Assembly (NCBI RefSeq): GCF_001879695.1
Contig: NZ_MNBL01000147.1
Coordinates: forward strand, 1-46,009
Origin: Nioella sediminis
GTDB taxonomy: Bacteria; Pseudomonadota; Alphaproteobacteria; Rhodobacterales; Rhodobacteraceae
Length of the DNA stretch: 46,009 nt
Reading direction: 5' to 3'
The notes below the pieces were generated by a model, which saw nothing but the letters and a program-made list of their open reading frames with translations, was not told where the DNA came from and ran no database searches. Below are positions 7,349 to 16,823 of this stretch, piece after piece. Position numbers and translations under genes: made by a program. Position 1 is the stretch's first letter. Each line of letters starts with the position of its first letter.

Positions 7349-7819
7349 ATGTTTAAATCCCTTCCCAAATCCCTTGCCGCCGTGGGGCTGGCCGTGACCG
7401 TCGCCCTGACGGGCACCTTCGCCAGCACCACCGAAGCCCGCGCCGACCGCGATGACCTGCGCACCTTTCTGGGTGCAGCCGCTGGTATCGTGATTCTCGG
7501 CAACATCCTGAATGACCGTCACAACCGCACCCACTACTATGCGCCCGCGCCGGTCACGCGCTACGTTGCCCCGCCCGCCACGCATTATGTGGTGCCGCAG
7601 GTGATCGTGCCGAACCTCGTGGCCCCAAGGTCCTGCCACCGCCGCTTCGAGGGTCCGAATGTCGATATGCGCGCTTTCGGTGCCCATTGTTTGCAGCAGC
7701 ACGTGCCCCATTATGCGGCCCTGCCCGGCAGCTGCCGCGAACGCATCTTCACCTATCAGGGCTGGCGCGACGTCTATGATGCGCAATGCCTTTACCGCCA
7801 TGGCTGGGTTCGGTCGTAA
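7349..7819 (+). CDS. Secreted four-Cys protein, unknown function
   Basis: This 156-aa protein has a signal peptide (1-32, ending A-R-A), a Gly/Ala-rich hydrophobic stretch ([13 protein letters not shown], 42-54), a His/Tyr/Pro-rich linker (60-92) and a C-terminal region with four Cys (96, 114, 129, 147), probably two disulfides. Similar unnamed proteins occur in roseobacters; no function is known to me. The ATG has GGAG eight bases upstream. It is a single-gene unit closed by a strong terminator. The short hydrophobic stretch could be a glycine-zipper-like membrane or outer-membrane anchor. Confidence 0.75.
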   Translation: MFKSLPKSLAAVGLAVTVALTGTFASTTEARADRDDLRTFLGAAAGIVILGNILNDRHNRTHYYAPAPVTRYVAPPATHYVVPQVIVPNLVAPRSCHRRFEGPNVDMRAFGAHCLQQHVPHYAALPGSCRERIFTYQGWRDVYDAQCLYRHGWVRS

Positions 7820-7852
7820 CGGCTGACCAGCTTTCGTCGAGCAGTGCGACGG

Positions 7853-7885
7853 AAGGCGGCGGGGCTGTGGCCCCGTCGTCTTTTT
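7853..7885 (+). terminator. Intrinsic terminator after the four-Cys protein gene
   Basis: A 13-bp stem with two G-U pairs (7853-7865 with 7870-7882) has a TGTG loop and runs into a T-run at 7881-7885. It lies 34 bp after the stop and separates this gene from rnhB, arguing against rnhB starts upstream of about 7890. Confidence 0.8.
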
Positions 7886-7905
7886 GTTGTGTCTGTAGGG
7901 CTGCC

Positions 7906-8541
7906 ATGGTTTCTGGCCGCATGGCAGAGGGACCGGATTTCAGTTTCGAGATGCAGATCGGCGGCCGCGTGGCCGGCGTGGACGAGGTGGGGCGGGGTCC
8001 CTTGGCCGGGCCAGTGACTGCCGCCGCCGTAGTGCTGGACCCTGCCGCGATCCCCGAGGGGCTGAACGATTCCAAGAAGCTGACCGCCCGCAAGCGCACG
8101 GCGCTGCTGGAAACGATGCTGACCAGTGCCGAGGTGTCGCTTGGGTGGGCCAGCGTCGAGGAGATTGACGCGCTCAACATCCGCAACGCCACCTTCCTTG
8201 CCATGACCCGCGCCCTTGCCGGGCTTGCCCCCGTTGATCACGCCCTTGTGGATGGCAACGCCTTGCCGCCCGATCTGCCCTGTCCCGCCACCACGATCAT
8301 CAAGGGCGACGGGCGCAGCCTGTCGATTGCCGCGGCATCAATTGCGGCAAAAGTTGGGCGAGATGCGCACATGATGGCGCTTTCAAGGCAATTTCCGGGC
8401 TATGGTTGGGAGAGGAACGCAGGCTACCCCACAGCGGATCACAGACAGGCGCTTCTAGATTTGGGGGTGACCCCTCACCATAGACGCAGCTTCAAGCCCG
8501 TCCACAATATCTTGTATCAAGAAAAATCTATAACCTCCTGA
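7906..8541 (+). CDS. rnhB: Ribonuclease HII
   Basis: This 211-aa enzyme cleaves the RNA strand of RNA-DNA hybrids and removes single ribonucleotides from DNA in the cytoplasm. The catalytic motif [14 protein letters not shown] is present at about residues 24-37, then LNDSKKL, the ALVDGN block and the [14 protein letters not shown] block, all typical of RNase HII. The start at 7906 (or 7921, MAEGPDF) is chosen because the reading frame upstream crosses a terminator. The gene is directly followed by ccrM, an arrangement common in alphaproteobacteria. Its last codons overlap the first GANTC site of the ccrM control region. Confidence 0.95.
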   Translation: MVSGRMAEGPDFSFEMQIGGRVAGVDEVGRGPLAGPVTAAAVVLDPAAIPEGLNDSKKLTARKRTALLETMLTSAEVSLGWASVEEIDALNIRNATFLAMTRALAGLAPVDHALVDGNALPPDLPCPATTIIKGDGRSLSIAAASIAAKVGRDAHMMALSRQFPGYGWERNAGYPTADHRQALLDLGVTPHHRRSFKPVHNILYQEKSITS

Positions 8542-8578
8542 TTCAAAAAAGAAATTGACGGCGAATCACCTTTGACTC
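8540..8578 (+). promoter_or_regulatory. Cluster of three GANTC methylation sites upstream of ccrM
   Basis: GATTC 8540-8544, GAATC 8563-8567 and GACTC 8574-8578 fall within 39 bp, with a TTGACG -35-like box at 8555-8560. These are sites for the CcrM enzyme encoded just downstream. In Caulobacter, GANTC methylation in the ccrM leader controls its own timing; the same feedback is inferred here. No clear -10 box was found. Confidence 0.6.
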
Positions 8579-8598
8579 ATCCTTGGGGCACAAAATGA

Positions 8599-9735
<1,137 letters not shown>

Positions 9736-9793
9736 GAACACCAAGAAATTACCGCCCGTGCCTGTGGTCTGAATGGTCGCGGCACGACACCTA

Positions 9794-9827
9794 TCCCCGC
9801 CCGCGGCAACGCGCTGGCGGGGCTTTT
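9794..9827 (+). terminator. Terminator of ccrM
   Basis: CCCCGCC 9794-9800 pairs with GGCGGGG 9815-9821, and the inner CGCG/CGCG stem is closed by a GCAA tetraloop. Five T follow. A stable GNRA-capped hairpin with T-run is a strong intrinsic terminator. Confidence 0.85.
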
Positions 9828-9853
9828 TCACGTCACTGTGACTGGACTCAGGG

Positions 9854-9879
9854 ATATCTACCTACTAGTTGGTAGATAT
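9854..9879. promoter_or_regulatory. TetR operator overlapping the regulator start codon
   Basis: ATATCTACC 9854-9862 and GGTAGATAT 9871-9879 are exact inverted copies around TACTAGTT, whose core ACTAGT is also palindromic, so 24 of 26 bases are symmetric. The right arm covers the first two bases of the ATG at 9878. The size and symmetry fit a TetR dimer-pair site and imply autorepression. Confidence 0.75.
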
Positions 9880-10453
9880 GACCATGAAAGCCAATCTCTT
9901 GACTCACGCCGAAGCCTTGGCCCGCAGCCGCGGGATCGACGCGTTCAGCTATGCCGATCTTGCTGCCGCCACCGGCATCCGCAAGGCGAGTGTTCATTAT
10001 CACTTTGCCACCAAGGCCGATCTGACTCTCGCTTTGATTGAAGACTATGCCGCGCGTGTCGCTGACAGGCTGAACCAAATCGAAGCCCAAAGCGCCGCTG
10101 CCTCTGGTGCCTTGCGTGATTTCCTGCAGCTTTATCATGACGCGCTTGGTACAGGTGACAGCCTATGCCTCTGCGTGGCTTTCAGTGCGGCGACGGACAG
10201 CCTGCCCGAAGCGAGCGTCACGCGGGTCGAAGCCTTTCGCAATGACGTGACCGCTTGGCTCAACGCCCAGTTCGACCGCGCGCGACAGGACGGATCGGTT
10301 CGCGCCCTGTCCGATCCCGCGCAGGAGGCCGCCGCGCTGTTTGCCCTTGTCGAAGGCGCACAGCTCGTCGCCCGCGCCGCCCGCAACCCTGACCGCTTCA
10401 CCGATGCGGTCGCACACTTCTCTGACCGACTGCTGATGGGAGCCATCCAATGA
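9878..10453 (+). CDS. TetR/AcrR-family transcriptional regulator
   Basis: This 191-aa protein has an N-terminal helix-turn-helix (FSYADLAAATGIRKASVHYH, about 23-42) followed by an all-helical ligand domain. The HTH wording is typical of TetR proteins that respond to reactive or toxic organic compounds, but the ligand is not readable. The start is placed at ATG 9878, with ATG 9884 as an alternative. The stop overlaps the ATG of the cupin gene by four bases (ATGA), so the two are translationally coupled and both should be controlled by the operator at 9854-9879. Cys residues around 100 (SLCLCVAFS) could be redox-sensitive; this is speculative. Confidence 0.9.
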   Translation: MTMKANLLTHAEALARSRGIDAFSYADLAAATGIRKASVHYHFATKADLTLALIEDYAARVADRLNQIEAQSAAASGALRDFLQLYHDALGTGDSLCLCVAFSAATDSLPEASVTRVEAFRNDVTAWLNAQFDRARQDGSVRALSDPAQEAAALFALVEGAQLVARAARNPDRFTDAVAHFSDRLLMGAIQ

Positions 10454-11118
10454 AACTCAACGCCGACTTCTCCAAACGCGTTGTCATCCGGCCCGACGAC
10501 TACGATTGGGTCGATTCCCCCGCATCGGGCGTTCAGCGGATGATGCTGGACCGGATCGGGGAAGAGGTGGCCCGCGCCACGACCATCGTGCGCTTTGCCC
10601 CGAACAGCCAGTTCGATCCCCATACCCATGGCGGAGGCGAGGAGTTTCTGGTGCTGGAGGGCGTCTTCTCGGACGAACACGGCGACTACCCGGCGGGCAG
10701 CTATGTGCGCAATCCGATCGGCACGTCACATCGCCCCCATATCGGGCCAGAGGGCTGCACGATCCTGGTCAAGCTGTGTCAGTTTTCCGAAACGGATACC
10801 GATCAGAAGGCCATCGACACGCGCAAGGCGGCGTTCCTGCCCGGATCGCGCCCCGGCCTGACGGTCCTGCCGCTGCATTCACATGAGGCGGAGAATGTCG
10901 CGCTCGTCAGATGGGCCCCCGGCACGCGCTTTGCCGATCATGCCCATTGGGGCGGTGAAGAGATCTTCGTGATCGAAGGCACCTTTCAGGACGAGCATGG
11001 CGACTATCCCGCCGGCACCTGGATCCGCAGCCCGCACCTGTCGCGCCACAACCCGTGGTCGGATGAGGGATGCCTGATCTATGTAAAGACCGGGCACCTG
11101 CCGGACATGGCGGCCTAG
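10450..11118 (+). CDS. Double-cupin protein, ChrR-like cupins
   Basis: This 222-aa protein contains two tandem copies of a ChrR-type cupin. Copy 1 has FDPHTHGGGEEFLVLEG then FSDEHGDYPAGSYVRNP (about 55-95), and copy 2 has FADHAHWGGEEIFVIEG then FQDEHGDYPAGTWIRSP. Each keeps the His-x-His...Glu metal site, so two bound metal ions (often Zn, Mn or Fe) are expected. In ChrR the cupin senses singlet oxygen; here there is no zinc anti-sigma domain, so a stand-alone metal-dependent enzyme or sensor is more likely. It is coupled to the TetR gene, so it is probably induced by that repressor's ligand. Its TAG stop shares bases with the convergent alkB stop. Confidence 0.85.
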   Translation: MKLNADFSKRVVIRPDDYDWVDSPASGVQRMMLDRIGEEVARATTIVRFAPNSQFDPHTHGGGEEFLVLEGVFSDEHGDYPAGSYVRNPIGTSHRPHIGPEGCTILVKLCQFSETDTDQKAIDTRKAAFLPGSRPGLTVLPLHSHEAENVALVRWAPGTRFADHAHWGGEEIFVIEGTFQDEHGDYPAGTWIRSPHLSRHNPWSDEGCLIYVKTGHLPDMAA

Positions 11119-12257
11119 CTGGCCCCGCGCGGCATGGGTGTCTTGCCCTTGTTGTAAGCCTGCCAGTCTGTGACTTCCGGGTAATACATCTGCCGCCAGC
11201 GGCGCACGCGCGGGTTCATGTGCCTGCGCCAGAGCGGCGGGAACAGGGCAATGGCGGTCATCGCCGGATAGCCAAGTGGTAGCTGCGGGGCGTCGGCCTC
11301 TGAGTATGTCTGCAACAGCGGGAAGCGACGGCTTGGCTTGTAGTGGTGGTCCGAATGGCGTTGCAGGTTGATCAGCAGCCAGTTGGACACGCGATGCGAG
11401 GCGTTCCAGCTGTGGCGCGGCTGGACATGCTCGTATTTGCCATTGCCCAGGTGCTTTCGCGTCAGTCCGTAATGTTCGATATAGTTGGTCAGCTCCAATA
11501 GCGACACGGCGATAAAGGCGGCGAACAGGAACAGGCCAAGCCCGGCCCATCCGCCGACGATCAGCACCAGAATGATCATCGCGCCCTGCAATGCCCAATA
11601 GCGCCAGAACGGGTTGGCCGCGTCATGCCAGGGCCGCCCCTTGCGGGCCAGCATCGCCTTCTCGGCCCGGAAGGCGGATTTCGGGCAGTCACGCAGCACC
11701 CGCCAGAAAAACCGGTGGAAACCCTCGTTATAGCGCGCCGTCACTGGGTCACGCGGGGTACCCACATGGATGTGGTGAACCAGCAGATGTTCGCTGCGGA
11801 AATGACTGTAGAGCACCGAGGCCATCAGCAGATCGCCCAACCAGCGTTCCAGCTTGTTTTTCTGGTGCATCAGCTCATGCGCGTAGACGATGCCGATGCC
11901 TCCCGACATGACGCCGACGCCGTAGAACAGCAGCAGCTTTTCCCAAGTGGCGAGGTGGCTCGAATGGGTCGTGTACCAGATTAGGGACAGGACGGTGACG
12001 AATTGCACCGGAAACCAGATCAGCGTGACCAGTCGGTACCAGAACAGCCCGTCATCGGGTGTCTCGGGATCGGGGTTGTCCTGGTTGAGGCCAGAGATCG
12101 CATCGAGCAGCGTCGTCAGCCCGATGGCGTAGAGTGGCAGCAGCAGCAGCGCCAACCCCCCGGCCCAGGCCCCGAACACCGCCAGCGGCACCAGCAGGAC
12201 CGACATCCAGAAGGGCAGGGCGTTTTGCAGTTTGGCAACCTGAGAGGCGGGGATCAT
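11115..12257 (-). CDS. alkB: Alkane 1-monooxygenase (AlkB-type membrane hydroxylase)
   Basis: This 380-aa integral membrane di-iron enzyme hydroxylates the terminal carbon of medium-chain alkanes with electrons from rubredoxin. The diagnostic His boxes are all seen: HELMH, EHLLVHHIHVG, NYIEHYGL and LQRHSDHHYKPSRRF, set between hydrophobic helices (six predicted). The ATG at 12257 (MIPASQVAKL) is preferred because a start at 12383 would run into the mutY end and add a tail without hydrophobic homology. No rubredoxin gene is adjacent. The gene follows mutY on the same strand after 91 bp. A related fatty-acid or xylene hydroxylase is a less likely alternative. Confidence 0.9.
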   Translation of the reverse strand: MIPASQVAKLQNALPFWMSVLLVPLAVFGAWAGGLALLLLPLYAIGLTTLLDAISGLNQDNPDPETPDDGLFWYRLVTLIWFPVQFVTVLSLIWYTTHSSHLATWEKLLLFYGVGVMSGGIGIVYAHELMHQKNKLERWLGDLLMASVLYSHFRSEHLLVHHIHVGTPRDPVTARYNEGFHRFFWRVLRDCPKSAFRAEKAMLARKGRPWHDAANPFWRYWALQGAMIILVLIVGGWAGLGLFLFAAFIAVSLLELTNYIEHYGLTRKHLGNGKYEHVQPRHSWNASHRVSNWLLINLQRHSDHHYKPSRRFPLLQTYSEADAPQLPLGYPAMTAIALFPPLWRRHMNPRVRRWRQMYYPEVTDWQAYNKGKTPMPRGAS

Positions 12258-12348
12258 CGCGGGGGCCTTTGTGACAGGGCGTCGGGTACTGGTGACACGG
12301 ATTGCTGAAAACGAGTTAAACGCAGTCTTGCGCAAGCGGCAGCGTATC

Positions 12349-13407
12349 TCAATCCTCTGGCCACGCACCTTGCGCGAGGTCAAAGGCCTTTCGCATCACC
12401 GTGGGCAGGTTCGCGGGGCGGAAGGCATCGCGCGTCAGAAAATTGCCCCGGTCGGGTTCGGCGGTGGTCACCAAGGCCAGTCGCAACGACAGGCGCAGGT
12501 GGAAATGCGTGAAGGTATGGCGCACCTCCAACCCCGGATCGTGCCAATCAGCCTTTAGAGGAGGCGCCTCCCGTGGGGCGTCCTCGGTCCAGTCGGTGCC
12601 GGGCCAGCCGAGCATCCCGCCAAGCAACCCCTTCTCGGGTCGGGTCTCCAGCAGCCACGCGCCATCCGCTCGTCGAGCCAGATAGGCAATTCCGTACCGG
12701 ATCGGCTTAGCCTTCCTGGGGGACTTTCGGGGCAGATCAGCGGCTATACCCTCAGCCCGCGCTTGGCACGGATCGCGCAGGGGGCAGATGCCGCAGGCAG
12801 GATTGCGGGGCGTGCAGATCGTCGCGCCAAGGTCCATCACCGCCTGCGCATGGTCGCCGGGGCGCAGCGCGGGCGTCAGCCGGGAAGCATGAGATTTCAG
12901 GAGCGGTTTCACCTCAGGCAGCGGCGTTGTTTCCGCAAAGAGCCGCGACATCACCCGTTCCACATTGCCATCCATCACCGGCGCGGGCCGGTCGAAGGCG
13001 ATGGAGGCGATGGCGGCGGCGGTATAGGGGCCGATGCCGGGCAGGGTCAGCAGGCCCTCCTCCGTATCGGGAAACGCACCACCATGCTCGTCCGCCACCA
13101 CGCGGGCACATTTCAGCAGGTTGCGTGCGCGGGCGTAATAGCCAAGCCCGGCCCATTCGCCCATGACCTCGGCATCCTCTTCTGCTGCCAGCGCCTCCAC
13201 CGTCGGCCAGCGTGTTGTGAACCGGTGGAAATAGTCTTTAACGGCGGCAACGGTCGTCTGTTGCAGCATGACCTCTGACAGCCAGACCGCATAGGGGTCG
13301 GGCACCACACCCGCGGCTCGGTCCGCAGGCCCAACCCGCCACGGCAGCACGCGCGCGTGCCGGTCATACCAGTCCAGCAGGACGGCGCTGTAATCTTCGT
13401 CACGCAA
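12349..13407 (-). CDS. mutY: A/G-specific adenine DNA glycosylase
   Basis: This 352-aa base-excision repair enzyme removes adenine opposite 8-oxoguanine. The helix-hairpin-helix and catalytic region are clear: WLSEVMLQQTTV with the catalytic Glu, LPGIGPYTAAAIASIAF, and VMDGNVERVMSRL with the catalytic Asp. The [4Fe-4S] loop is CTPRNPACGICPLRDPC (C-x6-C-x2-C-x5-C). The C-terminal NUDIX-like domain (RYGIAYLARRADGAWLLETR...) recognises oxoguanine. It diverges from the DUF721 gene with 80 bp between starts, a neighbourhood I have seen in alphaproteobacteria. Confidence 0.96.
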   Translation of the reverse strand: MRDEDYSAVLLDWYDRHARVLPWRVGPADRAAGVVPDPYAVWLSEVMLQQTTVAAVKDYFHRFTTRWPTVEALAAEEDAEVMGEWAGLGYYARARNLLKCARVVADEHGGAFPDTEEGLLTLPGIGPYTAAAIASIAFDRPAPVMDGNVERVMSRLFAETTPLPEVKPLLKSHASRLTPALRPGDHAQAVMDLGATICTPRNPACGICPLRDPCQARAEGIAADLPRKSPRKAKPIRYGIAYLARRADGAWLLETRPEKGLLGGMLGWPGTDWTEDAPREAPPLKADWHDPGLEVRHTFTHFHLRLSLRLALVTTAEPDRGNFLTRDAFRPANLPTVMRKAFDLAQGAWPED

Positions 13408-13487
13408 GTTTTATCTCTCCGCCCGTTGCTGACCCATTGGTTCCCCCGCCCGGGAAGGATAGATTGACAGGGATGAAAGGAAACCCG

Positions 13488-14015
13488 ATGCCCGCAGCCC
13501 GGCCCAAAATGCCGCCCAAGCCGCCCCGCCGCAAGCGCGGGTTCGAGGCCGCGTCCAAACTGGTCGCCGGGCATCTGCGCGGGCCGCTGGAAAAGCGCGG
13601 GTTTTCAGAAGCCAAGCTGATCACCCATTGGCCCGAGATCGTGGGCGAGGAGATTGCCGCGAGTGCCATGCCGGTCAAGATCCGCCACGCACATGGCGGG
13701 ATAGGTACGACGCTGGTATTGCTGACCACCGGCGGCCATGCACCGCTGCTGGAAATGCAGAAGGATGCGATCCGCCAGAAGGTCAATGCCTGCTACGGCT
13801 ACAACGCCGTCAGCAAGGTGCAGATCACCCAGACCGCGCCAACCGGCTTTGCCGAGGGGCAGGTACAGTTTGCCGCCCGGCCCAAGCAGAAACCTGTGCC
13901 AAGCCCGGAGGTTTTGCAGGCCGCCCATGCCGCTGCCGCCCCAATTCACGACGAACGTCTGAAAGAGGCGCTTGAACGCCTTGCCCGGAACGTTCTAACC
14001 AAGAACAGCCATTGA
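13488..14015 (+). CDS. DUF721 protein, DciA-like helicase loader candidate
   Basis: This 175-aa protein has the DUF721 fold: a basic Pro/Lys/Arg-rich N terminus, then KLVAGHLRGPLEKRGF, LITHWPEIVGEEIA and a mixed alpha/beta core ending near FAEGQVQF. DUF721 includes DciA, the ancestral loader of the DnaB replicative helicase in bacteria without DnaC; that role is inferred by family. The start at 13488 is chosen for the AAAGGA six bases upstream; an in-frame ATG at 13473 is possible. It is followed 11 bp later by the DsbA-like gene and divergent from mutY. Confidence 0.85.
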   Translation: MPAARPKMPPKPPRRKRGFEAASKLVAGHLRGPLEKRGFSEAKLITHWPEIVGEEIAASAMPVKIRHAHGGIGTTLVLLTTGGHAPLLEMQKDAIRQKVNACYGYNAVSKVQITQTAPTGFAEGQVQFAARPKQKPVPSPEVLQAAHAAAAPIHDERLKEALERLARNVLTKNSH

Positions 14016-14026
14016 GGAGAGCATTC

Positions 14027-14740
14027 ATGTCCCGCACCCTTATTCTGTCTGCCCTGTCCGCCGCTATGGTGGCATTGGGCGGGTATCTTTACCTGACCGC
14101 CTCGCAGTCGGTGAACCAGACCCTCAGCCAGCCGCTGATGGCCGCCAGCGCGCAAGAGGCCGGCAGCACCGATACCGCCCCCGCAGATGCAGGCGAGGAC
14201 GCTGCCGTTGAAGTGATCGAGATGGTGATGGGCGATGAGGATGCGCCGATCACGGTGATCGAATACGCCTCCTTCACCTGCCCGCACTGCGCCCGCTTTC
14301 ACGAAGAAGTCTACCATGACCTCGTGACGAACTATGTCGACACGGGCCATATCCGCTTCATCATGCGCGAGGTGTATTTCGACCGCTACGGCCTGTGGGC
14401 CGGTATGGTGGCCCGCTGTGGTGGCCCGCTGCGCTATTTCGGTATCTCCGAGATGATCATGGAAGAGCAGCGCGATTGGGTGCAGGGCGAACCGGCTGAG
14501 GTTGCTGCCAATCTGCGCCGCCTTGGCCTGCGTGCGGGCCTGTCCAACGAGGCGCTGGATGCCTGCCTGACCAATAACGACATGGCGCAAGCCATGGTGA
14601 CCCTGTCGCAGGAACAGGCGGAAGCCGATGAGGTTCAGGGCACCCCAAGCTTCGTGATCAATGGCGAGATGTATTCCAACATGAGCTACGCGGCCTTTTC
14701 CGAAGTGCTTGACGGGCTGCTGGCTGAAATCGAGGGATGA
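14027..14740 (+). CDS. DsbA-family thiol-disulfide oxidoreductase
   Basis: This 237-aa protein has an N-terminal membrane anchor or signal (MSRTLILSALSAAMVALGGY), an acidic linker, and a thioredoxin fold with active site CPHC (FTCPHCARFHEEV) and a cis-proline loop GTPSFVING. It should oxidise or isomerise disulfides in the periplasm. The helical insert is the DsbA/DsbC-like type common in roseobacters. GAGGAGA is six bases before the ATG. Its last codon overlaps the start of the CoA-transferase gene (ATGA). The upstream DUF721 gene is only 11 bp away, so the three genes are likely one operon. Confidence 0.93.
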   Translation: MSRTLILSALSAAMVALGGYLYLTASQSVNQTLSQPLMAASAQEAGSTDTAPADAGEDAAVEVIEMVMGDEDAPITVIEYASFTCPHCARFHEEVYHDLVTNYVDTGHIRFIMREVYFDRYGLWAGMVARCGGPLRYFGISEMIMEEQRDWVQGEPAEVAANLRRLGLRAGLSNEALDACLTNNDMAQAMVTLSQEQAEADEVQGTPSFVINGEMYSNMSYAAFSEVLDGLLAEIEG

Positions 14741-15843
14741 GCACGCCGCTTGAAGGGCTCAAGGTACTAGAGCTTGCACGTATCCTGGCCGGCCCTTGGG
14801 CCGGTCAGACTTTGTCGGATCTTGGGGCCGAAGTGACCAAGGTCGAAAGCCCCGCGGGCGATGATACTCGCCAGTGGGGGCCGCCCTTCATCGAGCGCGA
14901 GGGAGATCGCACGGCGGCCTATTTCCATTCCTGCAACCGGGGGAAGCGGACGGTCACCGCCGATTTTCGCACGCCCGAGGGTCAGGAACTGGTGCGCAAG
15001 CTGGCCGTCGAATCCGACATCCTGATCGAGAATTTCAAGCTTGGCGGGTTGAAGAAATACGGGCTGGACTATGACAGTCTGTCGCAAATCAACCCCCGGC
15101 TGATCTATTGCTCCATCACCGGGTTCGGGCAGACCGGCCCCTATGCGCACCGCGCGGGCTATGACTACATCATTCAGGGCATGTCGGGGCTGATGTCGAT
15201 CACTGGCGACCCCGATGGTCAACCGCAGCGCGTCGGGGTCGCGGTCACTGATCTCTTCACCGGGCTTTATTCCGTGAACGGCATCCTTGCCGCGCTGTAT
15301 CAGCGGGAACGGACCGGGAAGGGCCAGCATATCGATATGGCGCTGCTGGATTGCGCCGTGTCGATCACGGCCAATCAGGCGATGAACTATCTGGCGACGG
15401 GCACGCCACCGGGCCGGACGGGAAACTATCACCCCAACCTGACACCCTATCAGGTCTTCGATTGCGCCGACGGCTTCATCATCATCGCAACTGGTAATGA
15501 TGCCCAGTATCGGCGGCTTTGCGGTATTCTGGGTCTGGAAGAGATGGCAGAGGCGCCAGAGTTCCTGACCAATGCCGATCGCATCGCCAACCGTGAGACC
15601 ATGATCGCCCGCCTGATGGAGCGCACCCGCCAGCGCAGCAAGGCCGACCTGCTGGCTGCCTGCGAGGCCGAGGGCGTGCCTGCCGGGCCGATCAATGACA
15701 TGGCCGAGGTCTTTGCCGACCCACAGGTTCAGGCACGCGGGATGCGGATTGATCCCGAAGGCGTGCCGGGTGTGCGGTCGCCGTTCCGGTTCTCGGATGC
15801 CGAACTGAAGCTGGACCGGGCCTCGCCCAAGCTCAGGCCTTAG
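14737..15843 (+). CDS. Class III CoA-transferase (CaiB/BaiF family)
   Basis: This 368-aa protein moves CoA between carboxylic acids. The N terminus [20 protein letters not shown], the [15 protein letters not shown] block and [17 protein letters not shown], which carries the likely catalytic Asp, are hallmarks of family III. The C-terminal [17 protein letters not shown] region forms the interlocked-dimer part. The substrate cannot be told; formyl-, succinyl- or aromatic-acid CoA transfer all occur in the family. The gene overlaps the DsbA-like gene by four bases but is probably functionally unrelated. Its TAG shares bases with the TAA of lpxK on the other strand. Confidence 0.92.
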   Translation: MSTPLEGLKVLELARILAGPWAGQTLSDLGAEVTKVESPAGDDTRQWGPPFIEREGDRTAAYFHSCNRGKRTVTADFRTPEGQELVRKLAVESDILIENFKLGGLKKYGLDYDSLSQINPRLIYCSITGFGQTGPYAHRAGYDYIIQGMSGLMSITGDPDGQPQRVGVAVTDLFTGLYSVNGILAALYQRERTGKGQHIDMALLDCAVSITANQAMNYLATGTPPGRTGNYHPNLTPYQVFDCADGFIIIATGNDAQYRRLCGILGLEEMAEAPEFLTNADRIANRETMIARLMERTRQRSKADLLAACEAEGVPAGPINDMAEVFADPQVQARGMRIDPEGVPGVRSPFRFSDAELKLDRASPKLRP

Positions 15844-16823
15844 GCCAACAGCCGATCCAACGCGGCGTCCAGAAGCTCCGGGTTGTCCAGCCGCAACCGG
15901 ACCGGCACCGTCAGCACCTTGCGGCGGAACCGGTCGGGCAGGCGGACGGCATCTTTTTCGGTGGTCACCAGTTGCGCGCCCAGATTGAACGCATCCTGTT
16001 CCAGCCGTGACAGCAAGGCATCGGTCAAGGGCTGGTGATCTGACAGAGGTTCAGCGCGCCGAACATCTGCCCCCACGGAACGAAGCGTGGCGAAGAACTT
16101 GCCCGGATGTCCGATCCCGGCGAAGGCCAGCACCGGCAGCCCGTCGAACGGCATGCCCGTGGGCAGCGGCTCCAGCCTGCCGGTGAGGTGGGGCAAGCGG
16201 ATGTCATTGGCCCAGTCTCCCTTAAACCGTTCCTGTGCCTTTGCTGGCCCGATGGACAGGACCAGATCGGCACGGGCAAGCCCCGCTGCGACCGGCTCTC
16301 GCAGGGGTCCTGCGGGGATGGTCTTGCCGTTGCCGAAGCCGCGCGCGGCATCCACAACGATGATCGACAGATCCTTGTGTAGGGCCGGGTTCTGAAACCC
16401 GTCATCCATCAGGATCACCTCGGCCCCGGCCTGAACGGCGGCATCCGCCCCGGCAGCGCGATCCTTGGCGACCCAGACCGGCAGGAAGGCGGCCAGCAGC
16501 AGCGGTTCGTCGCCCACGGCGTCGGCCTTGTCCGTGGCCTCGTCCACACGGTGCGGTCCTTCGACCGTGCCGCCATAGCCACGACTGACCACATGGGCGG
16601 CAATGCCGCGCTGTGTCAGTCGCTCGGCCAGGGCGATTACAGTCGGTGTCTTGCCGGTGCCGCCCGCGTTCAGGTTGCCGACACAGATCACCGGAACCCC
16701 GGCGCGATGCGGATGGCCCTTGCGCAACCGTCGGGCCGTGGCACCTGCATAGATCGCCCCGAGCGGTGACAGCAGCAGGCTCAGCAGCCCCGGTTTGTCA
16801 TGCCAGAACCGCGGCGCCTGCAT
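15840..16823 (-). CDS. lpxK: Tetraacyldisaccharide 4'-kinase
   Basis: This 327-aa inner-membrane-associated kinase phosphorylates the 4' position of the lipid A disaccharide. The P-loop is visible as [18 protein letters not shown], and the N-terminal hydrophobic [20 protein letters not shown] anchors it to the membrane. HVVSRGYGG and [10 protein letters not shown] are family motifs. The ATG overlaps the stop of waaA as TGATG, so the two are translationally coupled and act in the same lipopolysaccharide pathway. The convergent gene shares a four-base stop overlap. Confidence 0.96.
   Translation of the reverse strand: MQAPRFWHDKPGLLSLLLSPLGAIYAGATARRLRKGHPHRAGVPVICVGNLNAGGTGKTPTVIALAERLTQRGIAAHVVSRGYGGTVEGPHRVDEATDKADAVGDEPLLLAAFLPVWVAKDRAAGADAAVQAGAEVILMDDGFQNPALHKDLSIIVVDAARGFGNGKTIPAGPLREPVAAGLARADLVLSIGPAKAQERFKGDWANDIRLPHLTGRLEPLPTGMPFDGLPVLAFAGIGHPGKFFATLRSVGADVRRAEPLSDHQPLTDALLSRLEQDAFNLGAQLVTTEKDAVRLPDRFRRKVLTVPVRLRLDNPELLDAALDRLLA

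Noticed and set aside
12258-12383. Longer N terminus for alkB from 12383
   Set aside because: It would overlap the end of mutY, and the added basic residues are unlike AlkB N termini; ATG 12257 suits the first helix.
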